In this document: piece by piece, positions 19,301-29,898 of the stretch | How the letters are laid out: each line of letters begins with the position of its first letter | Position numbering within the stretch: position 1 is the stretch's first letter | Assembly: GCA_903867885.1 (NCBI GenBank) | Contig: CAIPTD010000041.1 | Coordinates: 49,576 to 113,575 of the forward strand | Origin: an uncultured Ferrovum sp. | Lineage (GTDB): Bacteria; Pseudomonadota; Gammaproteobacteria; Burkholderiales; Ferrovaceae | Length of the DNA: 64,000 nt | Reading direction: 5' to 3' | The notes under the pieces: model-generated | What the model was told of the DNA's origin: nothing | Databases searched by the model: none | What the model saw: the letters and a program-made list of their open reading frames with translations, nothing else | Position numbers and translations under genes: made by a program

Positions 19301-20246
19301 CTGGTCCGAAACCAGTTGGCGTATGCAAGCACTGCGCGATCATCCAGAATGCGCCAATGAGGCTTATCAAGCCATCAATGATCGGAGTAATGTGGGTCTG
19401 CACGCCGCACTGACTTTTGATGTAAGAGAAGATATCGCCGCACCATATATTCAAACAGGTGTGCGCCCTCGCATTGCGATCTTGCGTGAGCAAGGTGTAA
19501 ACGGCCAGGTAGAAATGGCTGCGGCCTTTGATCGCGCAGGCTTTAACGCCATTGATGTGCATATGAGCGATATCTTGTCTGGTCGCCAAAACTTAAATGA
19601 CATGATTGGCCTTGTCGCCTGTGGCGGCTTCTCTTACGGTGATGTGTTGGGGGCAGGTCAAGGCTGGGCGCGCTCGATACTTTTCAATACCCGTGCACGT
19701 GATGCATTTGAAGGCTTCTTTCATCGACCCGATACCTTTGCGCTCGGTGTGTGCAATGGCTGCCAGATGATGTCGGGGCTTTCAGAACTCATTCCCGGGG
19801 CCGAATGGTGGCCTAAGTTGCAACGCAATCGCTCTGAGCAATTTGAAGCGCGTTGGGCCATGGTGGAAGTCTTGCCAAGCCCTTCTCTGTTCTTGCTTGG
19901 CATGGAAGGTAGCCGATTGCCGGTACCCGTTGCACATGGCGAAGGTCGCATGATGTTCCGCTTAACTGCAGATGCCCAACATGCAACTCGGCTTGGCACA
20001 TTGCGTTATATCGATGGCCACGGCAAACCTGCTACACGCTACCCCGCTAATCCCAATGGTACTGAGGGGGGCTTAACAGGTGTCACCACCGCCGATGGGC
20101 GCTTCTCAATTTTGATGCCCCACCCCGAGCGCGCTTTCCGCACTGTGCAATATTCCTGGCATCCTGAAGAATGGAACACGGGTGTTCAGGCTGAAGAAGG
20201 TCCTTGGCTTAGGATGTTCCGTAACGCCCGTCGTTCTGTGGGTTAA
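16326..20246 (+). CDS. purL: phosphoribosylformylglycinamidine synthase
   Basis: Large single-chain FGAM synthase that converts FGAR, ATP and glutamine to FGAM in purine synthesis. 1306 residues from the ATG at 16326. It shows the N-terminal PurS-like region, two PurM-like ATP domains ([36 protein letters not shown]) and a C-terminal class I glutamine amidotransferase with the nucleophile Cys in [12 protein letters not shown] and the His-Glu of MPHPERAFR. An in-frame ATG at 16272 overlaps the previous gene and is unlikely. No Shine-Dalgarno sequence is apparent. Confidence 0.98.
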   Translation: MSLTLSLSGPLALSQFRKERLQEHILSATGQQLELDAHFLHIIKLNQALSEKQIEQLSQLLEYGDAVSAVPSTQASFVVTPRLGTLSPWSTKATEILRGCGLSEVMRVERATVFLLKNKEGQALDFESSRAYLSVLHDPMTESVLRSLEEVGRVFDEVSPQPLQHIELGQDAHAALVKADQELGLALASDEIDYLVQYFAGLGRNPTDAELLMFAQANSEHCRHKIFNADWKIDGVTQHHSLFGMVRETHKHTPQGTIVAYADNAAIIQGETLHRFHPSTTDHQYSYRSVLGHLVAKVETHNHPTAIAPFPGAATGSGGEIRDEGATGRGAKPKAGLIGFSVSNLRIPGAEQDWEKGSGAKPSRIASALQIMLEGPIGAAAFNNEFGRPNLAGYFRTFELEVQGEWRGYHKPIMLAGGVGTIDDAQSFKFDLKPGTLFIQLGGAGMRIGLGGGAASSMQSGTNTEALDFDSVQRANPEMQRRAQEVIDRCWQLGANNPILSIHDVGAGGLSNAFPELAHGGGVGAHFDLRKVPSEEPGMSPREIWSNEAQERYVLAVHPDRLAEFTALCKRERCPFAVVGTATSEHQLRVEDPHFANLPVDMSLDALLGKPPRMLRDVAHSAAKLKPLDFSGVNVQDALMRVLRLPTVADKRFLITIGDRTVGGLCVRDPLVGPWQVPVADVAVTAAGFQDFHGDAFAIGERAPLALISGPASARMALTESITNLLAADVPALDRIKLSANWMAAAGAPGEDAILFDTVRALCLELCPALDLAIPVGKDSLSMRTRWKDKEGEHHVTSPLSLVISAFAPVSDVRNTFTPQLKTNSDTKTELLLIDLSAGKRRLGGSALAQVYGQLGDASPDLDSPVRLRGLFEVMQTLRHEKKIMACHDRSDGGVILSVLEMLFASRAGFVFDLSHQCDPSEALNYLFNEEPGMVIQIDSADREHVLKVIADAQSGLQAHSLGPVLPQQDHFKIVHKASYLIDSPLLELERTWSETSWRMQALRDHPECANEAYQAINDRSNVGLHAALTFDVREDIAAPYIQTGVRPRIAILREQGVNGQVEMAAAFDRAGFNAIDVHMSDILSGRQNLNDMIGLVACGGFSYGDVLGAGQGWARSILFNTRARDAFEGFFHRPDTFALGVCNGCQMMSGLSELIPGAEWWPKLQRNRSEQFEARWAMVEVLPSPSLFLLGMEGSRLPVPVAHGEGRMMFRLTADAQHATRLGTLRYIDGHGKPATRYPANPNGTEGGLTGVTTADGRFSILMPHPERAFRTVQYSWHPEEWNTGVQAEEGPWLRMFRNARRSVG

Positions 20247-20252
20247 CTCACG

Positions 20253-21221
20253 GTGATCAAAGATCAATCGGCTGGGGACAGCCGCGAATATGTTGAGGTG
20301 GTGGCGGGCATTATTCTGGCACCCGATCACGCTTTCCTGATGGCCAGCCGCCCGCCCGGAAAAGTCTACGCGGGTTACTGGGAGTTTCCGGGCGGAAAAG
20401 TGGAGCCCGGTGAATCGGCACGCGCAGCACTCGATCGCGAGCTACACGAAGAACTCGGTATTACCCCTACACGCGCTGATCCTTGGTTGGTTAGAACTTA
20501 TAGCTACGCGCATGCGCGTGTTCGTATTCGCTTCTTTAGGGTCACGCGCTGGGAAGGCACGCCAAGCCCGCGCGAAGGCCAAGGACTGGCTTGGCATCCA
20601 CCAGGGCTGCCCGTATTTGAACCCATGTTGCCTGCGAATGGCCCCGTATTGCGCGCACTGGCTCTGCCTGATCGTTATGCCATTACTGGTGCAGATCTAG
20701 TAGGAGAGCCGCATGCTTTACTGGGAATTCATCAAGCCTTGCAGCAAGGAGTCAAACTCATTCAAGTCAGAGAAAAATCCTTCTCTCCCGCTAGGCTCAG
20801 GCAGTTTGCCGCACAGATCATCGAGATAGCCCATGCTGCCGGAGCCAAGGTACTGATCAATAGCGACCCCGCAACTGCGCGGGCTTGTGGTGCAGAAGGC
20901 GTGCATCTAGACTCAAAGCAACTGATGGCACTCACTGAGCGCCCTGATCTCGCATTGTGTGCCGCATCCTGCCATACCCCCGAAGAACTTGAGCAGGCGC
21001 AGAAACTGAATTTGGATTTCGTGGTGTGGGGGCCGATCAAAGCCACTCCTAGCCATCCAGGACAAGCTGGGCGCGGCTGGGAGGCATTTGAACAAGCGCT
21101 GATCGGTCATGATCATCTTCCCGTCTATGCCATCGGCGGCCTGACGCCTAATGACCTTCCCGAAGCCCGCGAGCACGGCGCTCAAGGGATCGCTGGCATC
21201 CGCGGCTTGGCGCTTTCCTAG
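20253..21221 (+). CDS. Nudix hydrolase fused to thiamine-phosphate-synthase-like domain
   Basis: Residues about 14-145 are a MutT-type Nudix domain with a complete Nudix box (GGKVEPGESARAALDRELHEELGI region). Residues about 147-320 are a ThiE/TenI-type barrel (LIQVREKSFS, EGVHLDSKQL, VVWGPIKATPSHPG, YAIGGLTPNDL). This fusion is common in betaproteobacteria and annotated as 8-oxo-dGTP diphosphatase plus TMP synthase. Canonical ThiE phosphate and Mg motifs are altered, so real TMP synthase activity is doubtful. GTG start, six bases after purL; the 3' end overlaps the convergent DUF815 gene by four bases. Confidence 0.88.
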   Translation: MIKDQSAGDSREYVEVVAGIILAPDHAFLMASRPPGKVYAGYWEFPGGKVEPGESARAALDRELHEELGITPTRADPWLVRTYSYAHARVRIRFFRVTRWEGTPSPREGQGLAWHPPGLPVFEPMLPANGPVLRALALPDRYAITGADLVGEPHALLGIHQALQQGVKLIQVREKSFSPARLRQFAAQIIEIAHAAGAKVLINSDPATARACGAEGVHLDSKQLMALTERPDLALCAASCHTPEELEQAQKLNLDFVVWGPIKATPSHPGQAGRGWEAFEQALIGHDHLPVYAIGGLTPNDLPEAREHGAQGIAGIRGLALS

Positions 21222-22102
21222 TTCTTAACTAGTCCTTTGCGGCCAGCCCAGTCTCGGGCAAACTGGTTAGCGCTGCGGCCACTGCGCGAGCCGCGCATCA
21301 ACGCCCACTGTAGTGCTTCGTGCCGGAAAATACTTTGCTCCTCTAAAACGGGAGGAGCGCCTAATTCAGTGGCCCAATGCTCAGCAATCTGCAGGTACAC
21401 CATTTGATCCATGGCATAGAAAGACAACCACAAACCAAAGCGATCAGACAGCGAGATTTTTTCTTCGATGGCTTCAGCAGGATGAATCTCATCACCCTCA
21501 TGGCGCGTGCCCGTATTGTCAGAATGCAAGTCAGGCATGAGATGGCGACGATTGCTGGTAGCCACCACCAAAACATTGCCTGCTGGCGCAGACAGAGATC
21601 CATCTAATAATGACTTGAGCGAAGTCCAGGCTAAATCTGCCGCTTCAAACGACAGATCATCGCAGAACAAAACAAAGCGCTCGGATCGTTCGCGAATCAA
21701 AGCCAAAATATCAGGTAACTCTGCTAAGCCGGCCTTATCAACCTCGATCACGCGCAGGCCTTCAGCTAAATAGGCCTGCAGGGCAGCTTTCACTAAACTA
21801 CTTTTACCGCACCCTCGGGCACCAGACAGCAACACATGGTTAGCAGGAAACCCCTTCAAGAACTGCCTCATGTTTTGATCAAAGCGGATACGCTGATCTT
21901 CAATACCATGCAAATCATCAAAGCGCGTCACCGAGGAAAACGGTAAGGCCTCTAGGCCACCTTGCTGACCGCGCCGCACCCAGCGCCAAGCATAATGCGT
22001 ATCCCAATCAGGCATTGGGGCAGGCTTGGGCAGCCAAGCTGAAAGTTGGGCCAATACAGCTTCAAGTAGAGGTGAAACCGAACCTAAACTATTTTGATTC
22101 AC
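21218..22102 (-). CDS. DUF815-family AAA ATPase
   Basis: P-loop ATPase with Walker A GARGCGKSSLVKAAL and Walker B-like RFVLFCDDLSFE, matching the DUF815 family. N-terminal AWRWVRRGQQGGLEAL and the late sensor region (KISLSDRFGLWLSFYAMDQ) are typical; function unknown. 294 residues; the start is a GTG at 22102. Placement between argJ and the Nudix-ThiE gene is conserved in betaproteobacteria by my recollection. Confidence 0.85.
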   Translation of the reverse strand: MNQNSLGSVSPLLEAVLAQLSAWLPKPAPMPDWDTHYAWRWVRRGQQGGLEALPFSSVTRFDDLHGIEDQRIRFDQNMRQFLKGFPANHVLLSGARGCGKSSLVKAALQAYLAEGLRVIEVDKAGLAELPDILALIRERSERFVLFCDDLSFEAADLAWTSLKSLLDGSLSAPAGNVLVVATSNRRHLMPDLHSDNTGTRHEGDEIHPAEAIEEKISLSDRFGLWLSFYAMDQMVYLQIAEHWATELGAPPVLEEQSIFRHEALQWALMRGSRSGRSANQFARDWAGRKGLVKN

Positions 22103-22150
22103 AAGAAGACCTGCTGGGTGAGGGTTAGACTGCGCTGAATAAATCTAAAT

Positions 22151-23377
22151 TTAACTTCGGTAGTCTGCATTAATCTTCACGTAGTCGTAGGAGAAATCGC
22201 AGGTCCACACGCTGGTGCTTGAAGACCCTCGGCCCAGTTCCACCTTCACCACAATCTCAGCTTCTTTCATGACGCGCTGTCCGTCTTCCTCGCGGTAACT
22301 TGCAGCGCGACCCCCGTGTTCTGAAACCAATACATCGCCCAAAGATAAACGCACTTGGGCCACATCCAGATCCGGAATACCCGCATAACCAATCGCAGCA
22401 AGGATCCGCCCCAAATTAGGATCAGAAGCAAAGAACGCCGTTTTCACCAAGGGTGAGTGTGCAATCGCCTTGCCCACCTTTAAACACTCTTCAATATTTT
22501 TTCCACCCTCAACCTGCACAGTAATGAATTTTGTCGCTCCCTCTCCGTCACGAATAATCGCATGCGCCAAAGGAAGCGCAACCTGAATCAGGGCTGCCCT
22601 CAATTCCGCATAAGCAGGATCACGTTCACTATTGATCATGGCATGACCCGCTTTACCCGTCGCAATCACCATAAAGCTATCGTTCGTCGAGGTATCACCG
22701 TCTACCGTAATGCGATTAAATGAGGCATCGGCCACCTCTTTCACCAAGCTTTTCAACACCCCTGGGGTGATCGCTGCATCGGTCGCAATATAACCCAGCA
22801 TGGTCGCCATATTCGGATGGATCATCCCGGCACCCTTGGCAATGCCTGTCACTGAGATGGTGCTATTCGCTACACGCGCATTCACTGAGTACGCTTTAGA
22901 TTGCGTATCTGTAGTCATGATGGCTTCAGCTGCTTCCCCCCATGTTCCATTGGGAAGGTCCGCCAATGCGCCCGCTAATCCTGCCAGAAGCTTATCCATG
23001 GGCAAGCGCTCCATGATGACCCCGGTACTAAAGGGAAGAACTTGCTGGCTATGCACATCCGTTAGCCTGGCCAGCTCATCACAAGTTGCGTGCGCATCGG
23101 CCAAACCTTCTTGCCCCGTTCCTGCATTTGCACAGCCGGTATTCACCACCAAATAGCGAATGTCACCCAACTCCAGGTTTTCACGGCAAACCAATACGGG
23201 CGCTGCGCAAAAACGATTGGTGGTGAATACACCCGCAATGGCTGAACCTGATTCAAGCTCTATCACCAAAATATCACGTCGACCTGGCTTGCGTATCCCT
23301 GCACGTGCAGTTCCTAATCGCACCCCGGCTATAGGTTTTAGTTGATTGTGGTCAACAGGTACAAGATTAACTGGCAT
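22151..23377 (-). CDS. argJ: glutamate N-acetyltransferase / amino-acid acetyltransferase
   Basis: Bifunctional ornithine acetyltransferase of the cyclic arginine pathway. The autocleavage site that creates the alpha and beta chains is in [20 protein letters not shown], with Thr after MA as nucleophile. 408 residues with standard N-terminal [19 protein letters not shown] and C-terminal [13 protein letters not shown]. It follows secA by 31 bp on the same strand. No Shine-Dalgarno sequence is visible before the ATG. Confidence 0.97.
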   Translation of the reverse strand: MPVNLVPVDHNQLKPIAGVRLGTARAGIRKPGRRDILVIELESGSAIAGVFTTNRFCAAPVLVCRENLELGDIRYLVVNTGCANAGTGQEGLADAHATCDELARLTDVHSQQVLPFSTGVIMERLPMDKLLAGLAGALADLPNGTWGEAAEAIMTTDTQSKAYSVNARVANSTISVTGIAKGAGMIHPNMATMLGYIATDAAITPGVLKSLVKEVADASFNRITVDGDTSTNDSFMVIATGKAGHAMINSERDPAYAELRAALIQVALPLAHAIIRDGEGATKFITVQVEGGKNIEECLKVGKAIAHSPLVKTAFFASDPNLGRILAAIGYAGIPDLDVAQVRLSLGDVLVSEHGGRAASYREEDGQRVMKEAEIVVKVELGRGSSSTSVWTCDFSYDYVKINADYRS

Positions 23378-23408
23378 AAGGAGAGTCTCGATTTGGCTTG
23401 GATAAGGA

Positions 23409-26117
23409 TTAGCTCAAAGCGCCGTGACACTGTTTGTATTTCTTCCCGGATCCACAAGGACAAGGATCATTTCGGCCAACTTTGGGAAACTTTTCTTGAT
23501 CTTCATTCGTCGGAGCTGCAAGGGCCTCGTCAAAACCTGAGTGGTGATATTGCACATTCCCCACTGAGTCCGCGGCAATTTCCTGTTCAGTGGCCGCCTC
23601 TGCCTCACTGGCCGTTGAAACTTGAACCTGCATCAAGATGCGCGTGACTTCACGCTTGATGTGATCCAGCATGGATGAAAACAACTCGAAGGCTTCACGT
23701 TTGTATTCTTGCTTGGGATTTTTTTGAGCATAGCCACGCAAATGAATACCTTGGCGAAGGTGATCCAATGCGGCCAGATGTTCACGCCATCGGCCATCGA
23801 TGCTATGGAGCGTCACTGCGCGCTCATAGCCATGTAAGGAGGCTGCATCGACCCCAGAAAACTTGGCTTCGTAAGTAATTTTGGCTGCATCGCAAATACG
23901 GCGTATTACCGCCTCTTCATCCAACCCTGATTCTTGGCTTAACCACTCATCAACAGGGAGATTCAGACCCAGTTCCTCTGAAAGCGTTTGCATCAGACCG
24001 GGGATATCCCACATTTCTTCCGAAGCATCCGCGGGGATAGCCACACGGAAAATCAATTCAATCACATCCTGACGGATATGGCTGATCGTTGCGGAAATAT
24101 CTTCGGTTTCCAGGAGTTCATTACGTTGAGCGTAGATGACCTTGCGTTGATCATTCGATACATCGTCATATTCAAGAAGTTGCTTGCGTATATCAAAATT
24201 TCGCGCTTCTACTTTGCGCTGTGCATTCTCAATGGCACGCGTCACCCAGGGATGCTCAATCGCCTCTCCCTCTGGCATTTGCAGCCTGTCCATAATCGCC
24301 GCAACACGATCCGATGCAAAGATCTTCAGCAAGGGATCTTCCAAAGATAAATAGAAGCGACTCGATCCTGGGTCACCTTGACGGCCAGCACGTCCGCGCA
24401 ATTGATTATCAATTCGGCGGGATTCATGGCGCTCAGAACCGACGATGTGCAAACCACCTTGACCGACCACCAGATCATGCCGCTCCTGCCATTCACTTTT
24501 TAACTGGGTGATGCGCTGGTGCTTCATTTCTGAACTGAGTGATTCATCTGCTTCAATGGCAGCAATTTCTGACTCGGGGTTTCCGCCTAATACGATATCT
24601 GTTCCCCGGCCAGCCATATTAGTCGCAATGGTGATGACGCCTGGTCTGCCAGCTTGCGCAACAATTTCCGCTTCGCGCGCATGTTGTTTGGCATTCAAAA
24701 CCTGATGAACTAGTTTTTCCTTCTCTAACATTCCTGATAACAGTTCGGAGCTTTCGATAGAAGTTGTCCCGACAAGTACCGGTTGGCCGCGTTCATGACA
24801 ATCACGAATATCCGCAATGATAGCCGCGTGCTTTTCCCGAGCGGATCTGAATACTTGATCCATCCGGTCTTTGCGAACCATAGTACGGTGTGGAGGAATA
24901 ATGACGGTTTCCAAGCCATAAATTTGATTAAATTCAAAAGCTTCAGTATCTGCAGTACCCGTCATACCAGAAAGCTTGCCATACATGCGGAAATAATTCT
25001 GAAAAGTAATCGATGCAAGTGTTTGGGATTCGTTTTGAATCTTGACACCTTCTTTTGCCTCAACGGCTTGGTGTAAACCTTCGCTCCAACGACGGCCTTG
25101 CATCATGCGACCGGTAAATTCGTCAACGATCACCGCTTCATCATTCTGAATGACGTAGTGCTGATCACGGTGATAAAGGGTGTGGGCGCGTAAAGCAGCA
25201 TGCAGGTGATGGATCAACGTGATATTCGAGGTGTCGTATAGGCTTGAACCCTCGGGCATCAATCCGAATTCCACCATTAACGCTTCGGCCTTCTCATGCC
25301 CCTCTTCAGAAAGCATCACGCTGTGTTGTTTGAGGTCAATGTAGTAGTCACCAGAAGATTCTTCATCCTCTTGAGGGGTGAGTCTTGGGATCAAGACATT
25401 CATCGCCTTATATAACTGTGTGCTGTCTTCCGCCTGCCCTGAAATAATCAGCGGCGTCCTTGCTTCATCGATGAGAATCGAATCAACCTCATCGACAATC
25501 GCAAAATTGAGCCCGCGCATGACGCGATCTTCAGACCGCTGCACCATATTGTCGCGCAGGTAATCGAATCCAAATTCGTTGTTCGTGCCGTACGTGATAT
25601 CGGAACGATACGCTTCTACTTTCTCAGCGCTGGGCATCTGCGAGAGATTGACCCCAACCGTAAGCCCCAAGAAACGATGTATACGCCCCATCCACTCTGC
25701 ATCACGTCGGGCCAAGTAATCATTTACGGTAACAATATGCACGCTCTTGCCTGATAGGGCATTCAGGTAAGAAGGCAAAGTTGCCATCAAGGTTTTGCCT
25801 TCACCCGTCCGCATTTCAGCAATTTTCCCGGCATGCAGAACCATCCCACCGATGAGCTGAACATCAAAGTGCCGCATACCTAAAACACGTCTACCGGCTT
25901 CGCGCACAACTGCAAAAGCTTCCGGCAAAAGTTGGTCTAGAGTTTCGCCTTTAACAAAGCGCGCCTTGAATTCAGCAGTCTTAGCCTGCAGGTCGGCGTC
26001 ACTGAGAGCCTGCATTGCTGGCTCTAGTGCATTGATACGTAATACGTTTTTACGATACTGGCGAAGCAAACGCTCATTGCGGCTGCCAAAGATCTTTTTT
26101 AGAATTTCTGAGAACAT
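23409..26117 (-). CDS. secA: preprotein translocase ATPase SecA
   Basis: Motor of the Sec export channel. 902 residues. Motifs include the DEAD-type nucleotide fold ([20 protein letters not shown]), [20 protein letters not shown], the helicase motif [16 protein letters not shown] and [20 protein letters not shown]. The C-terminal SecB/ribosome-binding zinc motif [20 protein letters not shown] is intact. I chose the ATG at 26117 ([20 protein letters not shown]); a GTG nine bases upstream is also in frame. Confidence 0.98.
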   Translation of the reverse strand: MFSEILKKIFGSRNERLLRQYRKNVLRINALEPAMQALSDADLQAKTAEFKARFVKGETLDQLLPEAFAVVREAGRRVLGMRHFDVQLIGGMVLHAGKIAEMRTGEGKTLMATLPSYLNALSGKSVHIVTVNDYLARRDAEWMGRIHRFLGLTVGVNLSQMPSAEKVEAYRSDITYGTNNEFGFDYLRDNMVQRSEDRVMRGLNFAIVDEVDSILIDEARTPLIISGQAEDSTQLYKAMNVLIPRLTPQEDEESSGDYYIDLKQHSVMLSEEGHEKAEALMVEFGLMPEGSSLYDTSNITLIHHLHAALRAHTLYHRDQHYVIQNDEAVIVDEFTGRMMQGRRWSEGLHQAVEAKEGVKIQNESQTLASITFQNYFRMYGKLSGMTGTADTEAFEFNQIYGLETVIIPPHRTMVRKDRMDQVFRSAREKHAAIIADIRDCHERGQPVLVGTTSIESSELLSGMLEKEKLVHQVLNAKQHAREAEIVAQAGRPGVITIATNMAGRGTDIVLGGNPESEIAAIEADESLSSEMKHQRITQLKSEWQERHDLVVGQGGLHIVGSERHESRRIDNQLRGRAGRQGDPGSSRFYLSLEDPLLKIFASDRVAAIMDRLQMPEGEAIEHPWVTRAIENAQRKVEARNFDIRKQLLEYDDVSNDQRKVIYAQRNELLETEDISATISHIRQDVIELIFRVAIPADASEEMWDIPGLMQTLSEELGLNLPVDEWLSQESGLDEEAVIRRICDAAKITYEAKFSGVDAASLHGYERAVTLHSIDGRWREHLAALDHLRQGIHLRGYAQKNPKQEYKREAFELFSSMLDHIKREVTRILMQVQVSTASEAEAATEQEIAADSVGNVQYHHSGFDEALAAPTNEDQEKFPKVGRNDPCPCGSGKKYKQCHGALS

Positions 26118-26250
26118 GTGAGGCACGCAAGGCCGAGTAGAATGAAGCCTTCCATGATACCAGAAGGCAGCAAATACGCTGCTGCTCGCAAGTAATGACT
26201 TTAATCGTGTCTGCTTTCAGTGATTCTCAAATCAAGCCCGCCCGGGTTGG

Positions 26251-27177
26251 TTAGCTGTCTAAGTTGAGAAACTTTTGGGGATTGATGGGTTGTCCATTTT
26301 CATGCACTTCAAAATGCAGATGCGGTCCTGTGGATCTCCCGGTGGTGCCCACTTGCCCGATCACCTGACCTTTTAATACGAGTTCGCCTTGCTGAACCAA
26401 GATCCGCGAGGCGTGGGCATACAGCGAATGCAGACCATTGCCATGATCGATTTCAATCACATTTCCAAAATCAGGCAATTGACGGGTACTCACCACAATT
26501 CCTGAAGCCGTACTCGTAAAATTGGTACCCGTAGGAGCAACGAAGTCAATCCCTGCATGAAAACTGGCTTTGCCATCAAACGGATCTATACGGGAACCAT
26601 AGTCAGAGGAGTGATAACCCGAAGTGATGGGTGGAATCGTGGGCAGTGATTGCTTGGCTGCGCGCACATCCACAACTGCAGATTCAAGCCTATTAATTCG
26701 AGTAGTTCGATCTTCAATCGCCGCAGCCACTTTGACCAATTGCCCTCGCAACATTTCAATTGTGGGGGCCGCATTGCTATGCGACTCCGGCTTGGCAGCC
26801 ACACTAGGCGAGGAATTCGGGCTTACAGCGGGTGCATTCGGTGCTGCGGACGGCGACCCTAACTGACCTGCACGTGGGCCTATCAGTTTGGATAAGCGAT
26901 CACTAAATGTATCCAGGCGCAGTAATTGGGCTTCCATTTCCCCAAGTTTTGCTGCCATCATATTTAAGGTAGGCCCAACGTCAGAAACATTGGGAACACC
27001 ACCACCGTTGGCAATCCTGGGATCAGCACCTGAAACGGCCTGTATGATCCCTCCAACCGTTATGACTAACCCTACAATGGCAGAAATTAAGATCGAACCT
27101 AAGCCTACAATATGGGCTGGGCCTATTGAAAAAGATTTTGGTGCGGAGCCATGATCCGCAACTAATATTATGTGCAT
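26251..27177 (-). CDS. membrane-anchored M23-family peptidase
   Basis: LytM/M23 peptidoglycan endopeptidase-type protein. One membrane helix near residues 22-46 is followed by a low-complexity Ala/Ser/Pro region, a short coiled-coil-like stretch and the M23 domain: HAGIDFVAPTGT, LHSLYAHASRI and GRSTGPHLHFEVHENGQPINP. The metal ligands (HAGID, HLHFE) are present, so it may be active. The ATG at 27177 gives the more usual N-terminus (MHIILVADHGSAPKSFSIGP). It lies upstream of secA on the same strand and is divergent from the DciA-like gene. Confidence 0.9.
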   Translation of the reverse strand: MHIILVADHGSAPKSFSIGPAHIVGLGSILISAIVGLVITVGGIIQAVSGADPRIANGGGVPNVSDVGPTLNMMAAKLGEMEAQLLRLDTFSDRLSKLIGPRAGQLGSPSAAPNAPAVSPNSSPSVAAKPESHSNAAPTIEMLRGQLVKVAAAIEDRTTRINRLESAVVDVRAAKQSLPTIPPITSGYHSSDYGSRIDPFDGKASFHAGIDFVAPTGTNFTSTASGIVVSTRQLPDFGNVIEIDHGNGLHSLYAHASRILVQQGELVLKGQVIGQVGTTGRSTGPHLHFEVHENGQPINPQKFLNLDS

Positions 27178-27224
27178 GCAATACCTCAAACCTACATTTT
27201 GTTCGGCTGATCTTTGAAACTTTG

Positions 27225-27659
27225 ATGAATCAGCTCAAGACATTAATCGGTCGCATCGCTTCTGGAGAACGCTGGCAGCTTAAAACGCGCCAGGCAAAAC
27301 AGATCCAAACCGCTCTTGATGATAGCCTTCCCCCTGAACTCACTCATGCATGTGAGGCCTGGCTCGCAGATACAGAAACCCTTGTCATCTCTTGCCCAAG
27401 TGGAATGTATGCTTCCAAATTAAGGCATCTCACACCGGGTATTCTTCTAAAACTTCGAGCCGCAGGGGTCGAGGTTAGAGCAATACGAGTAGAAGTTCAA
27501 GCAGGGAGAGCCAGATCTAACATTGTAAATGTTAAGCAAGTGACGGATAAACCCCCTGAAAGTATCCTTGTTCAGATGGAACAATTAGGTTCTCAGTTAA
27601 CGGATGCGCCCTTAAGCAGGGCCCTAAAAAAGCTAGCTGACACATTGCGACAGAAATAA
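27225..27659 (+). CDS. dciA: DUF721/DciA-family protein, probable replicative helicase loader
   Basis: A 144-residue basic protein with a DUF721-type core (LPPELTHACEAWLADTETLVISCPSGMYASKLRHL). DciA proteins of this family load the DnaB helicase in bacteria lacking DnaC/DnaI; the assignment rests on the weak fold signature and on its place beside secA and lpxC, where DUF721 genes often occur. I chose the ATG at 27225 (MNQLKTLIGRIASGERWQLK). The stop is one base from the convergent lpxC stop. Confidence 0.65.
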   Translation: MNQLKTLIGRIASGERWQLKTRQAKQIQTALDDSLPPELTHACEAWLADTETLVISCPSGMYASKLRHLTPGILLKLRAAGVEVRAIRVEVQAGRARSNIVNVKQVTDKPPESILVQMEQLGSQLTDAPLSRALKKLADTLRQK

Positions 27660-27660
27660 A

Positions 27661-28575
27661 TCAGGTGGTCAGATAACTCTGCTCATAAAAGCCCTTAGGA
27701 AGGGAAGACACATCCGAGAAGGTGGCAAACTCCCATGCATCTCGGTTTTCAAGCAACGCGCGCACTGCTAAGTTGTTAACGGCATGTCCGCTTTTATATC
27801 CATAAAAATCGCCAATCAATGGGTGACCCATGAGGTACAAATCGCCCATTGCATCCAATATTTTGTGTTTCATGAATTCATCGGCATAGCGCAAACCATC
27901 CGCATTTAAAACCCTGAATTCATCGAGCACAATCGCGTTTTCAAGACTCCCCCCCAAACCTAGACCTTGAGCGCGCATAGCTTCCACGTCTTTAGTGAAA
28001 CCAAAGGTTCGTGCTCGGGCTACTTCTTTGATGTATGAAGTTTTGGCAAAATCAATAGTGACCGTTGAACCTCCTTCCGTAAAGGCAGGATGATCAAACT
28101 GACCACTAAATGTGAGGCGAAAACCTTCATAAGGAGTAAAGCGCGCTATTTTATCTCCTTGTTTGATCTCAATCGTTTTGAGTACACGCACATAGCGCTT
28201 GGCTGCAGATTGCTCGGCAACCCCCGCAGACTGAATCAAAAAAACAAACGGGCCTGCACTCCCATCCATGATGGGAGGCTCTGGTCCTGTGAGATCGACA
28301 TAGGCGTTATCAATGCCTAAGCCCGCGAATGCAGACATCAAGTGCTCAATGGTTTGAACTTTTCCACCATTAGCCTCAATGCAAGTAGATAAACGCGTAT
28401 CCGTCACACCATGCGCAAGCGCGGGTATGACAGGGGCATTGGGAAGATCTGTACGAGTAAAAACAATTCCCGTGTCGGGCTGAGCTGGACGCATAGTAAG
28501 CTCAACCCGTTCACCGGTATGTAGCCCGATTCCTCGGGTTTTTACTAATGTTTTAAGAGTACGTTGCTTGATCAT
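27661..28575 (-). CDS. lpxC: UDP-3-O-acyl-N-acetylglucosamine deacetylase
   Basis: Zn-dependent first committed enzyme of lipid A synthesis. Zinc ligands are seen in [17 protein letters not shown] and [20 protein letters not shown], and the catalytic Glu in the first motif. 304 residues. It is the last gene of the dcw direction, separated from ftsZ by a 120-bp region with two hairpins. TATAGT (28586-28591) ten bases before the ATG may be its own -10. Confidence 0.97.
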   Translation of the reverse strand: MIKQRTLKTLVKTRGIGLHTGERVELTMRPAQPDTGIVFTRTDLPNAPVIPALAHGVTDTRLSTCIEANGGKVQTIEHLMSAFAGLGIDNAYVDLTGPEPPIMDGSAGPFVFLIQSAGVAEQSAAKRYVRVLKTIEIKQGDKIARFTPYEGFRLTFSGQFDHPAFTEGGSTVTIDFAKTSYIKEVARARTFGFTKDVEAMRAQGLGLGGSLENAIVLDEFRVLNADGLRYADEFMKHKILDAMGDLYLMGHPLIGDFYGYKSGHAVNNLAVRALLENRDAWEFATFSDVSSLPKGFYEQSYLTT

Positions 28576-28612
28576 AATGAACTCAACTATACCACGAGCT
28601 TAGACCAACAAT

Positions 28613-28679
28613 CTGGTGCGGGGCGGCCGCACCAGTGCTGTTTCATCCATCATCGCAAAAGGAGAGCGATCTTGCGATG
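28613..28679. repeat. two consecutive hairpins between ftsZ and lpxC
   Basis: Hairpin 1 is CTGGTGCGG (28613-28621) / CCGCACCAG (28627-28635), nine GC-rich pairs with a five-base loop. Hairpin 2 is CATCGCAA (28651-28658) / TTGCGATG (28672-28679), eight pairs with a 13-base loop. Neither is followed by a clear T-run on the minus strand, so they are better read as attenuating or 3'-end stabilising structures between ftsZ and lpxC than as a simple terminator. Confidence 0.6.
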
Positions 28680-28698
28680 ACATAGTGCTTGTCGTATT

Positions 28699-29856
28699 TT
28701 AGTCGGCCTGCTTGCGCAAAAAAGCAGGGATGTCAAGATGCTCAATTCCAGAGGCTGTCATGGCGGTCACTTGACGTTCGCGGCGACGAATGACTGCGGG
28801 TAAATCAGTTTCATGAGAAGAGCCTTCTGTTATTCCGATGTTATCCGTTCCCGTTCTCACCACACTCAATGAGGACTTAGGCTGACTGTTTCGCACAACA
28901 GGCTGACCTAACCCCGTCGCAACGATAGTGACCCGCAAAGCATCCCCCATCGAATCATCCACAACACTACCAAAGATAACGGTAGCATCGGGAGCAGTGA
29001 AAGCACTGATCGTATTCATTACTTCATGCACTTCTTTCAAACGCATGTCTTTGCTAGCTGTGATGTTAACGAGCACACCTCTTGCCCCCGTTAGATTCAC
29101 GTCTTCCAACAGTGGGCTTGCCACAGCCTGTTGAGCCGCCACATTGGCTCGATCAATGCCTGAAGCTCGCGCTGAACCCATCATCGCCACACCCATTTCA
29201 GACATCACAGTTCGCACATCGGCAAAGTCAACATTGACCATGCCTGGGCAGTTAATCACTTCAGCGATTCCAGCCACAGCTCCGTAAAGCACATCATTCG
29301 CTGCTTTATAGGCGTCGGTGTAACCCACATCATCTCCCAGAACGGCCATTAGTTTGTCGTTAGGGATAATGATGAGTGAATCCACGTTTTGGGAAAGCGC
29401 TTCAATACCCGCTAGCGCAGCCCGCATACGTTTTCCTTCAAAAGCGAAGGGTTTGGTGACTACCGCAACTGTTAACACACCTAATTCACGCGCAACTTCA
29501 GCAATGACAGGAGCCGCACCCGTTCCAGTCCCTCCACCCATTCCTGCAGTGAGAAAAAGCATATCTGCACCGCTGATTGCCTCTTTAATTTTCTCCCGAT
29601 CTTCAAGCGCAGCTTGACGACCGATTTCAGGATTGGCACCAGCACCTAGGCCCTTGGTAATTGCACCACCTAATTGCATCACATTACGCGCACTGCTGCG
29701 CTTCAGAGCCTGTGCATCGGTATTTGCAACAATAAAATCAACTCCGTCAATACCGGCTGCCAGCATATGCTCCACAGCGTTTCCGCCGCATCCGCCTACG
29801 CCCATCACCTTTATGACCGCTCCGTTTACATTTTCATCTAAAAGTTCAAACATCAT
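28699..29856 (-). CDS. ftsZ: cell division protein FtsZ
   Basis: Tubulin-like GTPase that forms the Z-ring. The signature GMGGGTGTGAAPVIAEVARE and the N-terminal VIKVMGVGGCGGNAVEHM are intact; the C-terminal peptide LDIPAFLRKQAD, which binds FtsA and ZipA-like partners, is present. Start at 29856 (with a second ATG directly after it) is set by a strong GGAGGG ribosome-binding site five bases upstream. A longer frame to 29895 has no such signal. 385 residues. Confidence 0.98.
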   Translation of the reverse strand: MMFELLDENVNGAVIKVMGVGGCGGNAVEHMLAAGIDGVDFIVANTDAQALKRSSARNVMQLGGAITKGLGAGANPEIGRQAALEDREKIKEAISGADMLFLTAGMGGGTGTGAAPVIAEVARELGVLTVAVVTKPFAFEGKRMRAALAGIEALSQNVDSLIIIPNDKLMAVLGDDVGYTDAYKAANDVLYGAVAGIAEVINCPGMVNVDFADVRTVMSEMGVAMMGSARASGIDRANVAAQQAVASPLLEDVNLTGARGVLVNITASKDMRLKEVHEVMNTISAFTAPDATVIFGSVVDDSMGDALRVTIVATGLGQPVVRNSQPKSSLSVVRTGTDNIGITEGSSHETDLPAVIRRRERQVTAMTASGIEHLDIPAFLRKQAD

Positions 29857-29898
29857 TTTACCCTCCAAGTTAATCAATAGTGTCGCCGCCGACACCGC

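Noticed and set aside
26150..26190. GCAGC/GCTGC inverted repeat between secA and the M23 peptidase gene as a terminator
   Set aside because: The stem is five bases with no T-run on either strand.
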